DNA of 64,000 nt from an uncultured Chlorobiales bacterium (GTDB lineage: Bacteria; Bacteroidota; Chlorobiia; Chlorobiales; Chlorobiaceae): NCBI GenBank assembly GCA_903929135.1, contig CAIYTH010000057.1:42116-106115 (forward strand), given 5' to 3'. Under the pieces are notes generated by a model. The model ran no database searches. It saw only the letters and a list, made by a program, of their open reading frames with translations, and was not told the DNA's origin. This document shows, in pieces, positions 1-7,912 of the stretch; the first letter of the stretch is position 1; every line of letters starts with the position of its first letter. A program made the position numbers and the translations under genes.

Positions 1-888
1 CAACCAGCTCCTGCTTCCCATGGCCGTCTTGCCGATGTAGTAGATGCTCGATTTGTCCCAATCTGCGTATTTCCAGAACCTGGCCGTATTCGACGGGTTC
101 GTGCCGGTATAGACGGGAACGCCCTTCGCGGCGCTGATACCGTTGAAGGCGATGGTGTATTCGTCCGTACCGTTCGGCGTGTAGCCGATCTTCAATCCGC
201 CATTCAGGTCCCTGGACTTTGAATTGTCACGCTTTCCTCCGTTCTCGTACGTCGTCGGCCTGAACTGTCCGGACATCTGCGAAAAGTCCCGATCGAGATG
301 GGAAAGGCTTCCCTGCACATACCAGGTCCCCTGATTGGAACCGAAATTCAGTGTCTCGAAACTGGACCCGACACCGTTGCTGCCGTCGCTGAAACCGGCG
401 CCCAGTGAGCCCTCGAAAACTCTTCCAGGTTTCCGAGTTACCAGGTTGATCGCGCCGCCGAGAGTGTTCGGCCCGAACAGCACCGACGAGTATCCCTTTG
501 AAACGGTGATCTCCGAAAGTCCGGCCGTCGAGAATCGGTTCGGATCGACATATCCGTCATACGGCACGTATTGAGGCACGCCGTCCAGGTAGAGCGGCAC
601 CTGCCTCATATCGAAACCCCTGACATAGATCATACCTTCGTTCCGTGCACCGACGTTGGCGAAATTCACTCCGGGAAGGAGATCCGCCGCCCTGGCGATG
701 TCGGTTTTGCCGAGCGTCCCGATCTCTCTGGACGTCAGCGTATTGCCGACATCCGCTTTTTTGCCGACAACCGTTATCTCACCGGCAGTAAACACCCTGG
801 CATCATTATCCTTGTCACCCTGGGCTTGAGCTGCCATTGCCGGCCTGACGGCGGCCAGCAGAAAAACCGTCAAAACTGCTTTTTTCAT
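1..888 (-). CDS. TonB-dependent outer-membrane receptor, N-terminal part
   Basis: The frame is open from an ATG at 888 to the window edge (296 codons), so the C-terminal barrel is missing. The start encodes a signal peptide (MKKAVLTVFLLAAV, then AMA-AQA). A plug domain follows: LLPGVNFANVGARNEG, YVRGFDMRQVPLYLDGVP, ITVSKGYSSVLFGPNTLGGA, and then the first barrel strands. Family members bind a scarce ligand at the cell surface and import it with TonB energy. The ligand cannot be read from the plug. A ModE-like operator lies 15 bp upstream of the start and a molybdate-binding mop gene is divergent, so molybdate or tungstate (or a complex of them) is my inferred substrate. Siderophore or cobalamin transport is the alternative, but I see no cobalamin riboswitch or Fur box. 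Confidence 0.9.
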   Translation of the reverse strand, partial: MKKAVLTVFLLAAVRPAMAAQAQGDKDNDARVFTAGEITVVGKKADVGNTLTSREIGTLGKTDIARAADLLPGVNFANVGARNEGMIYVRGFDMRQVPLYLDGVPQYVPYDGYVDPNRFSTAGLSEITVSKGYSSVLFGPNTLGGAINLVTRKPGRVFEGSLGAGFSDGSNGVGSSFETLNFGSNQGTWYVQGSLSHLDRDFSQMSGQFRPTTYENGGKRDNSKSRDLNGGLKIGYTPNGTDEYTIAFNGISAAKGVPVYTGTNPSNTARFWKYADWDKSSIYYIGKTAMGSRSWL

Positions 889-903
889 GGACGTATTTTG
901 TTT

Positions 904-927
904 CGTTATAACTTTAACTACATAACC
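904..927. promoter_or_regulatory. ModE-like operator, receptor-proximal
   Basis: CGTTATA, 10 bp, then CATAACC. From memory this matches the half-sites and spacing of the Escherichia coli modA operator bound by molybdate-ModE. It ends 15 bp before the receptor start at 888, where bound repressor would block transcription. It is followed on the plus strand by CCAAAAAAAA, as is the second copy at 1088-1111. Confidence 0.55.
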
Positions 928-930
928 ATT

Positions 931-1087
931 TCCAAAAAAAACCGAGTCTTTGAGAGCAGTTCACGATCTGTGCCGATCGCGACCTTTCCGGCACGGACGT
1001 CGTGCGCCCCCTCACGCATCGTAAGATGCCGCAGACGAACGGTTCCTTGAAATCGAGCGTGACGATATCCAGTTTTTGATTTGTCTT
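931..1087. other. Structured spacer between the two ModE-like boxes (possible leader RNA)
   Basis: About 157 bp with three adjacent hairpins: 962-981 (7-bp stem, perfect on the minus strand if one G-U pair is allowed), 991-1005 (5-bp stem) and 1016-1029 (5-bp stem; GUAA loop on the plus strand). A 72-codon minus-strand ORF covers it (914-1132), but it resembles no protein and overlaps both operators, so I do not call it a gene. It could be a leader of the receptor mRNA. I could not fit it to the molybdenum-cofactor riboswitch or to any other riboswitch. Confidence 0.25.
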
Positions 1088-1111
1088 CGTTATATTCATA
1101 ATGATATAGCG
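1088..1111. promoter_or_regulatory. ModE-like operator, distal copy
   Basis: CGTTATAT, 8 bp, ATATAGCG: a near-perfect dyad of the ModE type. It is followed by CATTCCAAAAAAAACGGG, closely matching the sequence after the 904-927 box, so operator plus flank look duplicated. It could serve the receptor, mop, or both. Confidence 0.55.
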
Positions 1112-1551
1112 CATTCCAAAAAAAACGGGCATTTCCCGCTCACCATGAATTTCTCATCTAAAATCAAAAAAAACAAACCGATCCCACATGGATGTATAAA
1201 AAAATGCACTCATGACGATCTTTTCCATTAATTCCGAAAGATTCCGCCGGGACTCCGTTGTGTTTGACGAAAAAAAGCGATTATTTCACTGAAATGAACT
1301 GTATAAAGCAAGGAACAACCCCGTCAGACCTTCTTCCCGATGTCTCTGCATCTCGAACTTCCCCCACCGGATCGGATGATGCCCGAGCTCCCCTCGGTAC
1401 TTCGAAAACCATGCATCCCTTCCGATCGTCCAGCCCCTGCGGTCTCAACCAGAAACGGCAACCGGCTCTGCCTGCCGCTGCGGAAATTCATGCAACGAGA
1501 TTTTTTCCATGAACATCAACGAATACATCAACCTTTTTCAGGAGTAACTCC
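1112..1551. other. Intergenic region upstream of mop
   Basis: No supported gene. Short ORFs here (for example 1258-1512) have no recognisable sequence. The last 20 bp carry a good ribosome-binding site (AGGAG, 8 bp before the mop ATG). CCATGAACATCA appears at about 1509 and again at the mop start, a small local duplication. Confidence 0.4.
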
Positions 1552-1977
1552 ATGAACATCAGCGCACGTAACATTTTCAAGGGCACCGTCACTTCGATCG
1601 TCAAGGGCGCTGTCAACACCGAAGTCACCATTGCCCTCGGCGACGGGACCAGAATGGTTTCGATCATCACCGTCGGAGCCGCCGAACGTCTCGGGCTGAA
1701 GGAAGGGGCAACCGCCAGCGCCATCGTCAAGGCCAGTTCGATCATCGTCGGAACCAACCTGCAGGGCGCTGAACTGAGCGCAAGGAACATCGTCAGAGGC
1801 AGGGTCAGCAAGGTCATAGAAGGACCGGTCAGCACCGAGGTCGACATCGAGATCGGCGGGGGCAACACCCTGTCGGCGGTGATCACCCACGAAAGCTCGA
1901 AAAAGCTGGGTCTTGCTGCCGGCGCCGATGCCAGCGCCATCTTCAAGGCGTCAAGCGTGATCATCGGCGTCGAGTGA
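1552..1977 (+). CDS. mop: Molybdenum-pterin/molybdate-binding protein, two Mop (TOBE) domains
   Basis: The 141-residue protein is two tandem Mop/TOBE repeats, roughly residues 1-69 and 72-141. Both open with the signature (MN)ISARNxxxG and end with SAI(V/F)KASSxIIG. Mop proteins are cytoplasmic oligomers that bind molybdate or tungstate and buffer or store it. The di-Mop layout matches stand-alone molbindins and the C-terminal part of ModE. AGGAG lies 8 bp before the ATG. Two ModE-like operators are in the upstream divergent region and a terminator follows at 2018-2060. Identification is firm; whether it stores Mo or has a regulatory role is not visible here. Confidence 0.93.
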   Translation: MNISARNIFKGTVTSIVKGAVNTEVTIALGDGTRMVSIITVGAAERLGLKEGATASAIVKASSIIVGTNLQGAELSARNIVRGRVSKVIEGPVSTEVDIEIGGGNTLSAVITHESSKKLGLAAGADASAIFKASSVIIGVE

Positions 1978-2017
1978 ACAGCCTCCGGGAACCCTGACCT
2001 GTCCCTTTCATGTTCTT

Positions 2018-2060
2018 ACAGGGCCTATAGGACCCATACGACCTGCAGGCCCTGTATTTT
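2018..2060 (+). terminator. Rho-independent terminator after mop
   Basis: A 9-bp perfect stem (ACAGGGCCT at 2018-2026, AGGCCCTGT at 2047-2055) is followed by ATTTTT. The loop contains TATAGGACCCATACGACCT, nearly the same as a palindromic motif at 18142-18179. Confidence 0.75.
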
Positions 2061-2169
2061 TCCCTTTCCTACCGGTGAATCCCTCGCTCCTTCCTGTCAA
2101 CCATTTTCAACTTTTTGCCTTAACTTTCCGTTGGATATGGAAATTGAAGGATTATTCCAAACCGACATC

Positions 2170-2907
2170 ATGAGCATTTCAGGCAAAAAAGTCTGTTTTA
2201 TGACCGGCGCATCCGGCAAGCTCGGCAGAGAGATCGCGCTGTCGATCGCCGGGCAGGGCTATTCGATATTTTTCACCTGGAATTCATCGGAGGAAAAAGC
2301 GAAGGAAACGCTCGAGCAGCTCCGATGGATAAGCCCCGACTCGCAGATGGTGCAGTGCGACGTATCGAAGGTCCAGGATATCGACCGGGCTTTCAGGCTC
2401 TTCAGCGAACAGTTCGATCGGCTCGACCTGCTCTTGGCGAGCGCGTCGAACTTTTTCCGTACCGACCTGCTTGCGGTCACCGAACAGGAGTGGAACAGCC
2501 TCGTGGACACCAACCTCAAAGGAACATTCTTCACGATGCAGGCGGCCGTTCGCATCATGACGCGACAGCACTTCCTGTCCCGCATCATCACCATGACGGA
2601 CGTGTCGGCCGAACTCGTCTGGCCAAACTTTGCACCCTATACGGTCTCGAAGGCAGGAATCCAGCACCTGACCAGGATCTTCGCTAGGGAAACGGCTCCG
2701 CATATCCTCGTCAATTCGATCGCGCCCGGTACGGTGTCGTCCTACCCCGGACGCGAAGATGAACCGGAGGCCGGACTGCTGAAGAAGATTCCTCTGCAGC
2801 GGCTGGGAGACCCGATGGATATCGTCGGCACGGTGAAATTCCTCATGGAGAGCGAATACATCACCGGCCAGGTGATCAACGTCGACGGAGGCCGCCTGCT
2901 GTTTTGA
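2170..2907 (+). CDS. Short-chain dehydrogenase, pteridine-reductase-like
   Basis: Rossmann-fold SDR of about 246 residues. It has the NAD(P) glycine motif TGASGKLG near the N-terminus, the catalytic YTVSK (YxxxK) and IAPG after it. The usual NNAG is replaced by ASASN, as in pteridine reductase/FolM-type SDRs, so reduction of a pterin is a reasonable guess; molybdopterin or folate metabolism would fit the mop neighbour. The frame also opens at TTG 2131 and ATG 2137. I prefer ATG 2170 because SDRs usually begin 5-10 residues before the glycine motif, but no start has a clear ribosome-binding site. A heptamer repeat array begins directly after the stop. Confidence 0.85.
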   Translation: MSISGKKVCFMTGASGKLGREIALSIAGQGYSIFFTWNSSEEKAKETLEQLRWISPDSQMVQCDVSKVQDIDRAFRLFSEQFDRLDLLLASASNFFRTDLLAVTEQEWNSLVDTNLKGTFFTMQAAVRIMTRQHFLSRIITMTDVSAELVWPNFAPYTVSKAGIQHLTRIFARETAPHILVNSIAPGTVSSYPGREDEPEAGLLKKIPLQRLGDPMDIVGTVKFLMESEYITGQVINVDGGRLLF

Positions 2908-2949
2908 GAAGATCGTGACATGGAACACATGACGCGTGACGCGTGTTCC
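2908..2949 (+). repeat. Heptamer tandem array after the SDR stop codon
   Basis: Six 7-bp units follow the TGA without a gap: GAAGATC GTGACAT GGAACAC ATGACGC GTGACGC GTGTTCC. Units 3 and 6 (2922-2928 and 2943-2949) are perfect reverse complements, so the array can fold. The same GTGACnn unit follows ftsK, rsh and thyX. Confidence 0.6.
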
Positions 2950-2994
2950 AACAGGCATTGCACCGGCATCTGTTAATTTTTATATATTTACGTG

Positions 2995-3300
2995 ATGGCA
3001 GGCTCGTTCAATCATACCTCATCAACGGCTATGGAACACCAGATACCGATCACCAGCATGGATCAGGAACAACCTGAGGCAAAACCGGCCCCACCTCAGG
3101 ATATACCGGAGCAGATCAGGGAGATCAGCGAAAAGGTCGCCAGGACCTTGAGGGAGTTCAAGGAGAGCGAAACCTACGACAGGATCATAGAGGGAAAGGA
3201 AACGGTCCGCGATTACATCAGGAACAATCCGCTGGCTTCGTTCGGCTATGCGCTGGGGGCAGGCGTCTTCATCGGGTTTATCCTGAAGAAAAGCAGGTAG
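2995..3300 (+). CDS. Small ElaB/YqjD-like (DUF883-type) membrane-anchored protein
   Basis: About 101 residues: a Pro/Gln-rich hydrophilic N-terminus, an amphipathic helical stretch (residues ~35-75) and the C-terminal signature NNPLASFGYALGAGVFIGFIL followed by KKSR. That tail is a single membrane anchor typical of ElaB/YqjD/DUF883 proteins, which associate with ribosomes and the inner membrane in enterobacteria. It heads a cluster with a holin-like membrane protein (3313) and a DUF3618-like protein (3686), a grouping seen in many Gram-negatives and usually linked to stress or envelope functions. GTG 2992 and ATG 3031 are alternative starts; none has a clear ribosome-binding site. Confidence 0.7.
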   Translation: MAGSFNHTSSTAMEHQIPITSMDQEQPEAKPAPPQDIPEQIREISEKVARTLREFKESETYDRIIEGKETVRDYIRNNPLASFGYALGAGVFIGFILKKSR

Positions 3301-3312
3301 GCGCAGGTACGC

Positions 3313-3702
3313 ATGACGAACATGGAACAGAAAAACCCCACTCCCCGAAGCCAAAAAAAAGGCATTCCGGGACTCATCGACAAAACCGTATCATCGACCT
3401 ACGATGACCTTATGGCCATCATCGAGGCCAAGATGGAGCTCCTCAAGATCGAACTTACCGATAAGGTAGCCCTGATCGGCGCGCTTCTGATCCTGCTGGT
3501 CATCTTCATGATCGGAACTGCCTACTTCATCACGTCGGTCGCCCTCCTGGTGGGTGAGCTCCTGGGACACCCGTTCCTCGGATATCTGGCAATCAGCCTG
3601 CTGTTCATCTCGACCTTTGTGGTTCTGACCAGGTTCAGGCCGGACCTGCTGAGAAACTTCATACACAAAATCCTTCTTTCCGCCAATGACTACCGCAAAT
3701 GA
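3313..3702 (+). CDS. Holin-like (Phage_holin_3_6 type) integral membrane protein
   Basis: 129 residues. A charged N-terminus and amphipathic helix (residues ~20-50, DDLMAIIEAKMELLKIEL) is followed by two strong membrane helices (about 55-80 and 85-105) and a basic tail. This is the layout of the chromosomal holin superfamily III/YqjE proteins found beside YqjD-like genes. There are no phage genes nearby, so it is a resident envelope protein rather than a lysis gene. It overlaps the next gene by 17 bp, which suggests translational coupling. Confidence 0.7.
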   Translation: MTNMEQKNPTPRSQKKGIPGLIDKTVSSTYDDLMAIIEAKMELLKIELTDKVALIGALLILLVIFMIGTAYFITSVALLVGELLGHPFLGYLAISLLFISTFVVLTRFRPDLLRNFIHKILLSANDYRK

Positions 3703-4090
3703 ACACATCAAGAGTATCCAGTCACGGATCGACGAACTGGAGCAAACCATCAGCGAGCGGGGAGAACAGATCAAATCGAGGGCCGTGCACCTGAAGGCGG
3801 AGCTGCAGGAAGAGCTCGCGCCGGAAGAGGTGATCAGGAGGCATCCTTTCAAGACGACTGGAAGCGCCCTGCTTACCGGTCTTCTGCTCGGCCGTGCAGT
3901 CAGGTCCCTGCTCACTCCCTCCCGTCGTTCCGCGCCCGTTTCCGAACGGCAGCCCGCAATGCAGCGTGAACCTTCGACCATGAAGGTAGCACTGGCAGCC
4001 ATTGGAGCCGAGGCGTTGTATGCCGGCAAAGACCTGGCCATCAGCTGGCTGAGGAACTATATCGAGGAAAAGAAAAAGAGACCGGCTTAG
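3686..4090 (+). CDS. DUF3618/YqjD-like membrane-associated protein
   Basis: 134 residues. A coiled-coil N-terminus (residues 1-45, IDELEQTISERGEQI) leads to RRHPFKTTGSALLTGLLLGRAV, a short hydrophobic anchor resembling the DUF3618/DUF883 tail, then a Ser/Arg-rich linker and a C-terminal helix ending in lysines and KRPA. The start overlaps the 3' end of the holin-like gene. Biochemical function is unknown. Together with the two preceding genes it forms a three-gene operon of small envelope proteins. Confidence 0.65.
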   Translation: MTTANEHIKSIQSRIDELEQTISERGEQIKSRAVHLKAELQEELAPEEVIRRHPFKTTGSALLTGLLLGRAVRSLLTPSRRSAPVSERQPAMQREPSTMKVALAAIGAEALYAGKDLAISWLRNYIEEKKKRPA

Positions 4091-4109
4091 ACCCGGAGTA
4101 CGTCCCGCG

Positions 4110-4637
4110 CTACCAGTTGGAGACCATCCTGTTGAACAGCGCGTCCGCAGCCTGGTCCATTGCATTGGTGATGGCGGCCTGCTGAGCGCTGAAACTGCCG
4201 ACCGAATAATCAGAAAAACCGATGAACGATTGGGAGAAGAGCAGCGTGTTCTTCACCCGGTCTTCGAATTCGCCCTTGATCACGATCGTGACCCTGTTGG
4301 TGACGGCACGTTCCGTCGTGCTGCCCAGCTGGCTCGGCTCGTCGGTATAGGAGAGGATGAGGCCGGTAAGGAGAGCGTCCGCGCGTGTCGGATCCGATTC
4401 GATGCTCAGGCTGCTCTGCGACTCGATCTTGTCGGTGACCTTTCGGGTGATCGTTTCCCTGAACTGCGCGATACCTGCCTGGGAAGCGTCTTCGAACAAC
4501 GGTACGGCAACACGGTTGAGATGCGGAGGAAGAGAGGCCCCCGAAAGGCTGTAGCATCCCTGCAGCACGCCCAGCGAAAGGCAAAGCAGCACCGCGAGCA
4601 AAACCCCCGCTCCCGACTTTCTCTCAATTGTCCGCAT
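4110..4637 (-). CDS. lptE: LPS-assembly lipoprotein LptE family
   Basis: 175 residues. It has a type II signal peptide with lipobox LQGC (cleavage before Cys28) and then the LptE-like pattern: NRVAVPLFED, FRETITRKVTDKIE, SDPTRADALLTGLILSY. LptE plugs the LptD barrel in the outer membrane and helps deliver lipopolysaccharide to the surface. The gene lies 13 bp downstream of the SDR at 4651-5475 on the same strand, so it may be co-transcribed with the RuBisCO-like gene run, although a functional link is not obvious. Confidence 0.85.
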   Translation of the reverse strand: MRTIERKSGAGVLLAVLLCLSLGVLQGCYSLSGASLPPHLNRVAVPLFEDASQAGIAQFRETITRKVTDKIESQSSLSIESDPTRADALLTGLILSYTDEPSQLGSTTERAVTNRVTIVIKGEFEDRVKNTLLFSQSFIGFSDYSVGSFSAQQAAITNAMDQAADALFNRMVSNW

Positions 4638-4650
4638 AGGTCCGCCCTTC

Positions 4651-5475
4651 TCAGTAGGTTCGACGATCGATTCTGTTCAGTATTTTACGAAAAGGATAGC
4701 TCAGAAGCATGAGCTTCTTGCGTTTTGCGTCGAGGGCGGACAGGTAAAGTCCCGTCTTGCCGTCACTCCACCCTGAAGCCATCTTCACCGCATAGCGGAC
4801 CGCGCGCTCCGGGGACTGTGCGAAAATGTCCTGGATGGTGTTGAAGGTCTTGAGCTGCCGCTGGAATTCTGGAGTGGGGTTTACCGAGTAGATCATGCTG
4901 GTCCTGACAAGACCCGGATGGAGAAGCATCACCGAGATACCGCTCTTGCGATACTCTTCGGCCATGGCAAACGTAAAGCGGGCAATTGCAGCCTTGGTCG
5001 AGCCGTATGCCGAGATAAAGGGTGTGTTCGACACCTTGTCGGTACCCGAGCCGGCAAGGTTGATGATCTTTCCTCTCTTCCCTGCGGAGAGGAAATAGCG
5101 CACGGCCGCACGACTGCCGTAGTACGTCCCTTTCAGGTTGGTGTCGATGACCCGGCACCAGGCGTCGGGGCTGCTGTCGCCGACGCTTTCGAACGGATCG
5201 GATATGCCAGCGTTGTTGATGAAGCAGTCGATCGTGCCGAACCGGGCTACCGAGGCATTCACGAGACCCTCCATCTCTTCGCAGGAGGATGCGTCGCAGA
5301 CATGGCCGAAAACCGTACCTTCGGGAAAAATGCTGACGGTCGCCTCGACGTTCTCCCTGCGGCTTGAGGTGATCACGACCCTGGCCCCCTCCCTGACGAA
5401 CTCCCTGGCGATGGCGAGGCCGATGCCGCGTGTCGATCCGGTGATGACGACGACCTTATCTTCAAGCTTCCTCAT
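4651..5475 (-). CDS. Short-chain dehydrogenase/reductase in the RuBisCO-like cluster
   Basis: About 274 residues from ATG 5475: MRKLEDKVVVITGSTRGIGLA carries the TGxxxGIG cofactor motif. NNAG and YGSTK (YxxxK catalytic pair) follow, then LHPGLVRT. A longer open frame reaches 5808 but overlaps the RuBisCO-like gene, and SDR homology begins at 5475. It starts 50 bp after the RuBisCO-like stop and is probably in the same transcript, so it could oxidise or reduce a product of that pathway. The substrate cannot be told from the sequence. Confidence 0.88.
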   Translation of the reverse strand: MRKLEDKVVVITGSTRGIGLAIAREFVREGARVVITSSRRENVEATVSIFPEGTVFGHVCDASSCEEMEGLVNASVARFGTIDCFINNAGISDPFESVGDSSPDAWCRVIDTNLKGTYYGSRAAVRYFLSAGKRGKIINLAGSGTDKVSNTPFISAYGSTKAAIARFTFAMAEEYRKSGISVMLLHPGLVRTSMIYSVNPTPEFQRQLKTFNTIQDIFAQSPERAVRYAVKMASGWSDGKTGLYLSALDAKRKKLMLLSYPFRKILNRIDRRTY

Positions 5476-5525
5476 AGCTGGCGGCGGTTTGGTTTTCAAA
5501 CGTCCACGGGTGACATGGCCACTTT

Positions 5526-6830
5526 TCAGCGCTTGACGCCGGCAATCTGGTCGACCATCGCCTGAAGCTCCGGCCGGCCTTGTGCATAGACCTCGATGGG
5601 AACGCCGCGTTCGATGGCTTCCCATGCCTGACGGATGCTCATGGCGCCTGCCTTCGGGCCCATAGGGTGGCCGAACACGCCGCGACCGGGCACGAACCCG
5701 AAATCGACGCTGCCGACCTTGCGATACACGTTCTCGAGCGTGAGCGCCGAATCGCTGCCGCCGGGTACGGGGAGACAGGGCCTGATATGACCCATCGGCT
5801 TGAGGCACTCTTCGATGTTCTCGAGCACCTCCTCTTCGGGAGTCATCATCCTGTCGCCGAATCCCGGCATGATGACCGCATCGAGGCCGGCAAGGCGCTG
5901 CAGCTTAGTCATCACCCTGGAGTGGATGCCATATTTCTCCATCCTGCTGAAGGAGGCGATAAAAGGGAAATGGCCGATCAGGGGAACCTGGGTGTAGTTG
6001 CTGAGCATTCGTACGGCGCTGAGGCCGACCGGGAGTGCGTTGATGAGCAGGGCGTTGGCCCCGTTGCGCACTGCGACATCGTGTTTCTCGATCAGGCTGT
6101 CCACCTCGTCGGTAATATTGGCCAGGTAGATCTTGGGTTCGCCGGTCACCGCCTCTGCGTGACGCCGTGCTGCTCCGAGGTGGGCAGCACGGTCGGCGAT
6201 GGCCGACCATGTCACGTCGGCAAGCATCTCGTCGTCCTTGGCGATATCGAGCCCCCCCAGCCAGCTCTGGTGAGCGATCTCGGAGAACTCTTCAGGGCTG
6301 AGGCCGATATTGGGCTTGACGACACCGAAAAAGATCGGCCGACCGTGGGCGTTGAGCAAGTTGCGCAGTCCCTCGATTCCGAACTTAGGCCCTTCGAAGT
6401 CGGCAAGAAACGAGTCGGGAAACTGGATATCCATGAGCTTCACCACCGGTACGCCGGGGGTGAAAAAGGTGCCTTCCCCGCACACGGCCGTCAGCAGGTT
6501 CGGGATCTTGGGGCCGAAATTGCAGTGGGGATGGGCAATCGTCACCCGGCAGGCGTGGATGGCACCGGTTTCGGCGTGCTTGACGGGATAGCTCAGGTGA
6601 GGCAGCTCCCCGATGACCTCAAGTTCGATCACCTTGGCGGCGTGCACCGGCCGGAAATCCTCATCGATGCCGACCCGCTTCCACTGGGCGGTCGATTGTT
6701 CACTGCAGAAATGGGCAAGTGCCGTCTCGATATCCCCTACGCTTTCGAGGTAATAATCGAGCACCAGGTACTGCTCCATATCAAGCGATTCCCTGGAGGC
6801 AAAGAACCCTCTGATGTCTTCAGAATTCAT
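5526..6830 (-). CDS. rlp: RuBisCO-like protein (form IV)
   Basis: 434 residues with the RuBisCO large-subunit fold: an N-terminal domain, then a TIM barrel containing [13 protein letters not shown], the counterpart of the carbamylated-lysine loop. Residues needed for carboxylation are changed: KPNIGL where RuBisCO has KPKLGL, and the loop-6 region reads [10 protein letters not shown] without the usual lysine. This is the form IV pattern of green sulfur bacteria. Such proteins do not fix CO2. In Chlorobaculum tepidum, loss of the homologue disturbs sulfur oxidation and provokes oxidative stress. Related RLPs act as enolases or isomerases on 5-methylthioribulose phosphates. An LsrF-like aldolase and an aldolase/SDR fusion lie upstream. 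Confidence 0.95.
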   Translation of the reverse strand: MNSEDIRGFFASRESLDMEQYLVLDYYLESVGDIETALAHFCSEQSTAQWKRVGIDEDFRPVHAAKVIELEVIGELPHLSYPVKHAETGAIHACRVTIAHPHCNFGPKIPNLLTAVCGEGTFFTPGVPVVKLMDIQFPDSFLADFEGPKFGIEGLRNLLNAHGRPIFFGVVKPNIGLSPEEFSEIAHQSWLGGLDIAKDDEMLADVTWSAIADRAAHLGAARRHAEAVTGEPKIYLANITDEVDSLIEKHDVAVRNGANALLINALPVGLSAVRMLSNYTQVPLIGHFPFIASFSRMEKYGIHSRVMTKLQRLAGLDAVIMPGFGDRMMTPEEEVLENIEECLKPMGHIRPCLPVPGGSDSALTLENVYRKVGSVDFGFVPGRGVFGHPMGPKAGAMSIRQAWEAIERGVPIEVYAQGRPELQAMVDQIAGVKR

Positions 6831-6980
6831 AATTTATCATCAACCTCTGCAGTGTTATAAAATCGGAAAGCAGCGTTGGCTGCCCCCCCCTCTGAACAGT
6901 TATCGGCAATAAAAACGTTCAATTCGGATCAGTCCGGTTCTTATCGAAGGCAACCGGACTGAGCGGATCGATGGCAACCA

Positions 6981-7862
6981 TCAGCCTTCGGCCTTGATCG
7001 AGTTGAAAAACTCGAAGGCTTCGGCCGGGGTGTACTTTTCATGCACGATCCTGTTGACCGCCTTCATCATGGCCAGGGGCGAATCGCTCTGGAAGATGTT
7101 GCGGCCCATGTCGACACCCGATGCGCCCTCCTGGATGGCGTTGTAGGACATGGTAAGTGCGTCGAGTTCGGGAAGCTTCTTGCCGCCGGCCATGACGATC
7201 GGTACCGGGCATGAGGCGACGACGGTCTCGAACTCCTCGTCCACATAGTAGGTCTTGACGACCTGTGCGCCGAGTTCGGCGCAGATGCGGCATGCGAGGC
7301 GGAAGTACTTGGCGTCGCGCACCAGGTCCTTGCCGACTGCGGTCACGGCCATGGTCGGGATGCCGTAACGCAGGCCCATGTCGACCAGCCTGGTCATGTT
7401 CCTGATCGAACGGGTCTCGTACTCGCCGCCGATGAACACCTGGAGGGTGATGCAGGCGACGTTCATGCGGATTGCGTCCTCGATGTCGACGGCCAGCTCT
7501 TCGTCCGAAAGCTCCTTCAGGATGCTGGGGCCTCCGCTGCAACGCATGACGACGGCCTTGGTGAGGCTCGGAGGAACCGTGGTACGCAGGATACCCCTGG
7601 TCAGCATGATGGCGTCCGCGTGGGGCATGAGGGGCACGATGTTCACGTCCGGTCGTTCGAGGCCGGTCGTCGGGCCCTGGAAATAGCCGTGGTCGATAGC
7701 GAACATGACCGTCTTGCCGGTCTCTGGCCTGAAAATCCGGGACAGGCGGTTCTTCATTCCCCAGTCGAGGGAGTGTGCGCCTTTCAGAAAGAAACCGTGG
7801 GTATTGACCGGGATTTCGGTATAGTACTCCTTGGCCTGTTTGTCCTTATCGTATTCCGCCAT
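6981..7862 (-). CDS. LsrF-like class I aldolase/thiolase
   Basis: 293 residues, similar along the whole length to Lsr[41 protein letters not shown] and [14 protein letters not shown]. The Schiff-base lysine is present at Lys203 (VVKTYYVDE), the same number as in E. coli LsrF. E. coli LsrF acts in AI-2 degradation on a phosphorylated pentanedione. No other lsr gene is present, and the neighbours are an aldolase/SDR fusion and a RuBisCO-like protein, so cleavage or thiolysis of another deoxy-pentulose phosphate is more likely here. It is 50 bp downstream of the fusion gene and 150 bp upstream of the RLP gene. Confidence 0.88.
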   Translation of the reverse strand: MAEYDKDKQAKEYYTEIPVNTHGFFLKGAHSLDWGMKNRLSRIFRPETGKTVMFAIDHGYFQGPTTGLERPDVNIVPLMPHADAIMLTRGILRTTVPPSLTKAVVMRCSGGPSILKELSDEELAVDIEDAIRMNVACITLQVFIGGEYETRSIRNMTRLVDMGLRYGIPTMAVTAVGKDLVRDAKYFRLACRICAELGAQVVKTYYVDEEFETVVASCPVPIVMAGGKKLPELDALTMSYNAIQEGASGVDMGRNIFQSDSPLAMMKAVNRIVHEKYTPAEAFEFFNSIKAEG

Positions 7863-7912
7863 CGTCGTGGTCTCCTGGTTGGGTTTGTTGATTCAAGAAT
7901 TTCCTGTCGCGA

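Noticed and set aside
1..1100. Cobalamin riboswitch before the TonB receptor
   Set aside because: No B12-box or conserved GCCACTG-like element found on the sense strand.
914..1132. 72-codon minus-strand ORF between the ModE boxes
   Set aside because: It overlaps both operators, has no ribosome-binding site and shows no family-like composition; a structured or regulatory region explains it better.
1258..1512. 84-codon ORF upstream of mop
   Set aside because: Ser/Pro/Arg-rich random composition, no homologous pattern, no ribosome-binding site.
3313..3702. Holin-like protein as a prophage sign
   Set aside because: No phage genes nearby; it belongs to a common chromosomal envelope cluster.
6981..7862. 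LsrF-like gene as evidence of AI-2 quorum signal uptake
   Set aside because: No lsrACDB, lsrK or lsrR nearby; the context is a RuBisCO-like cluster.
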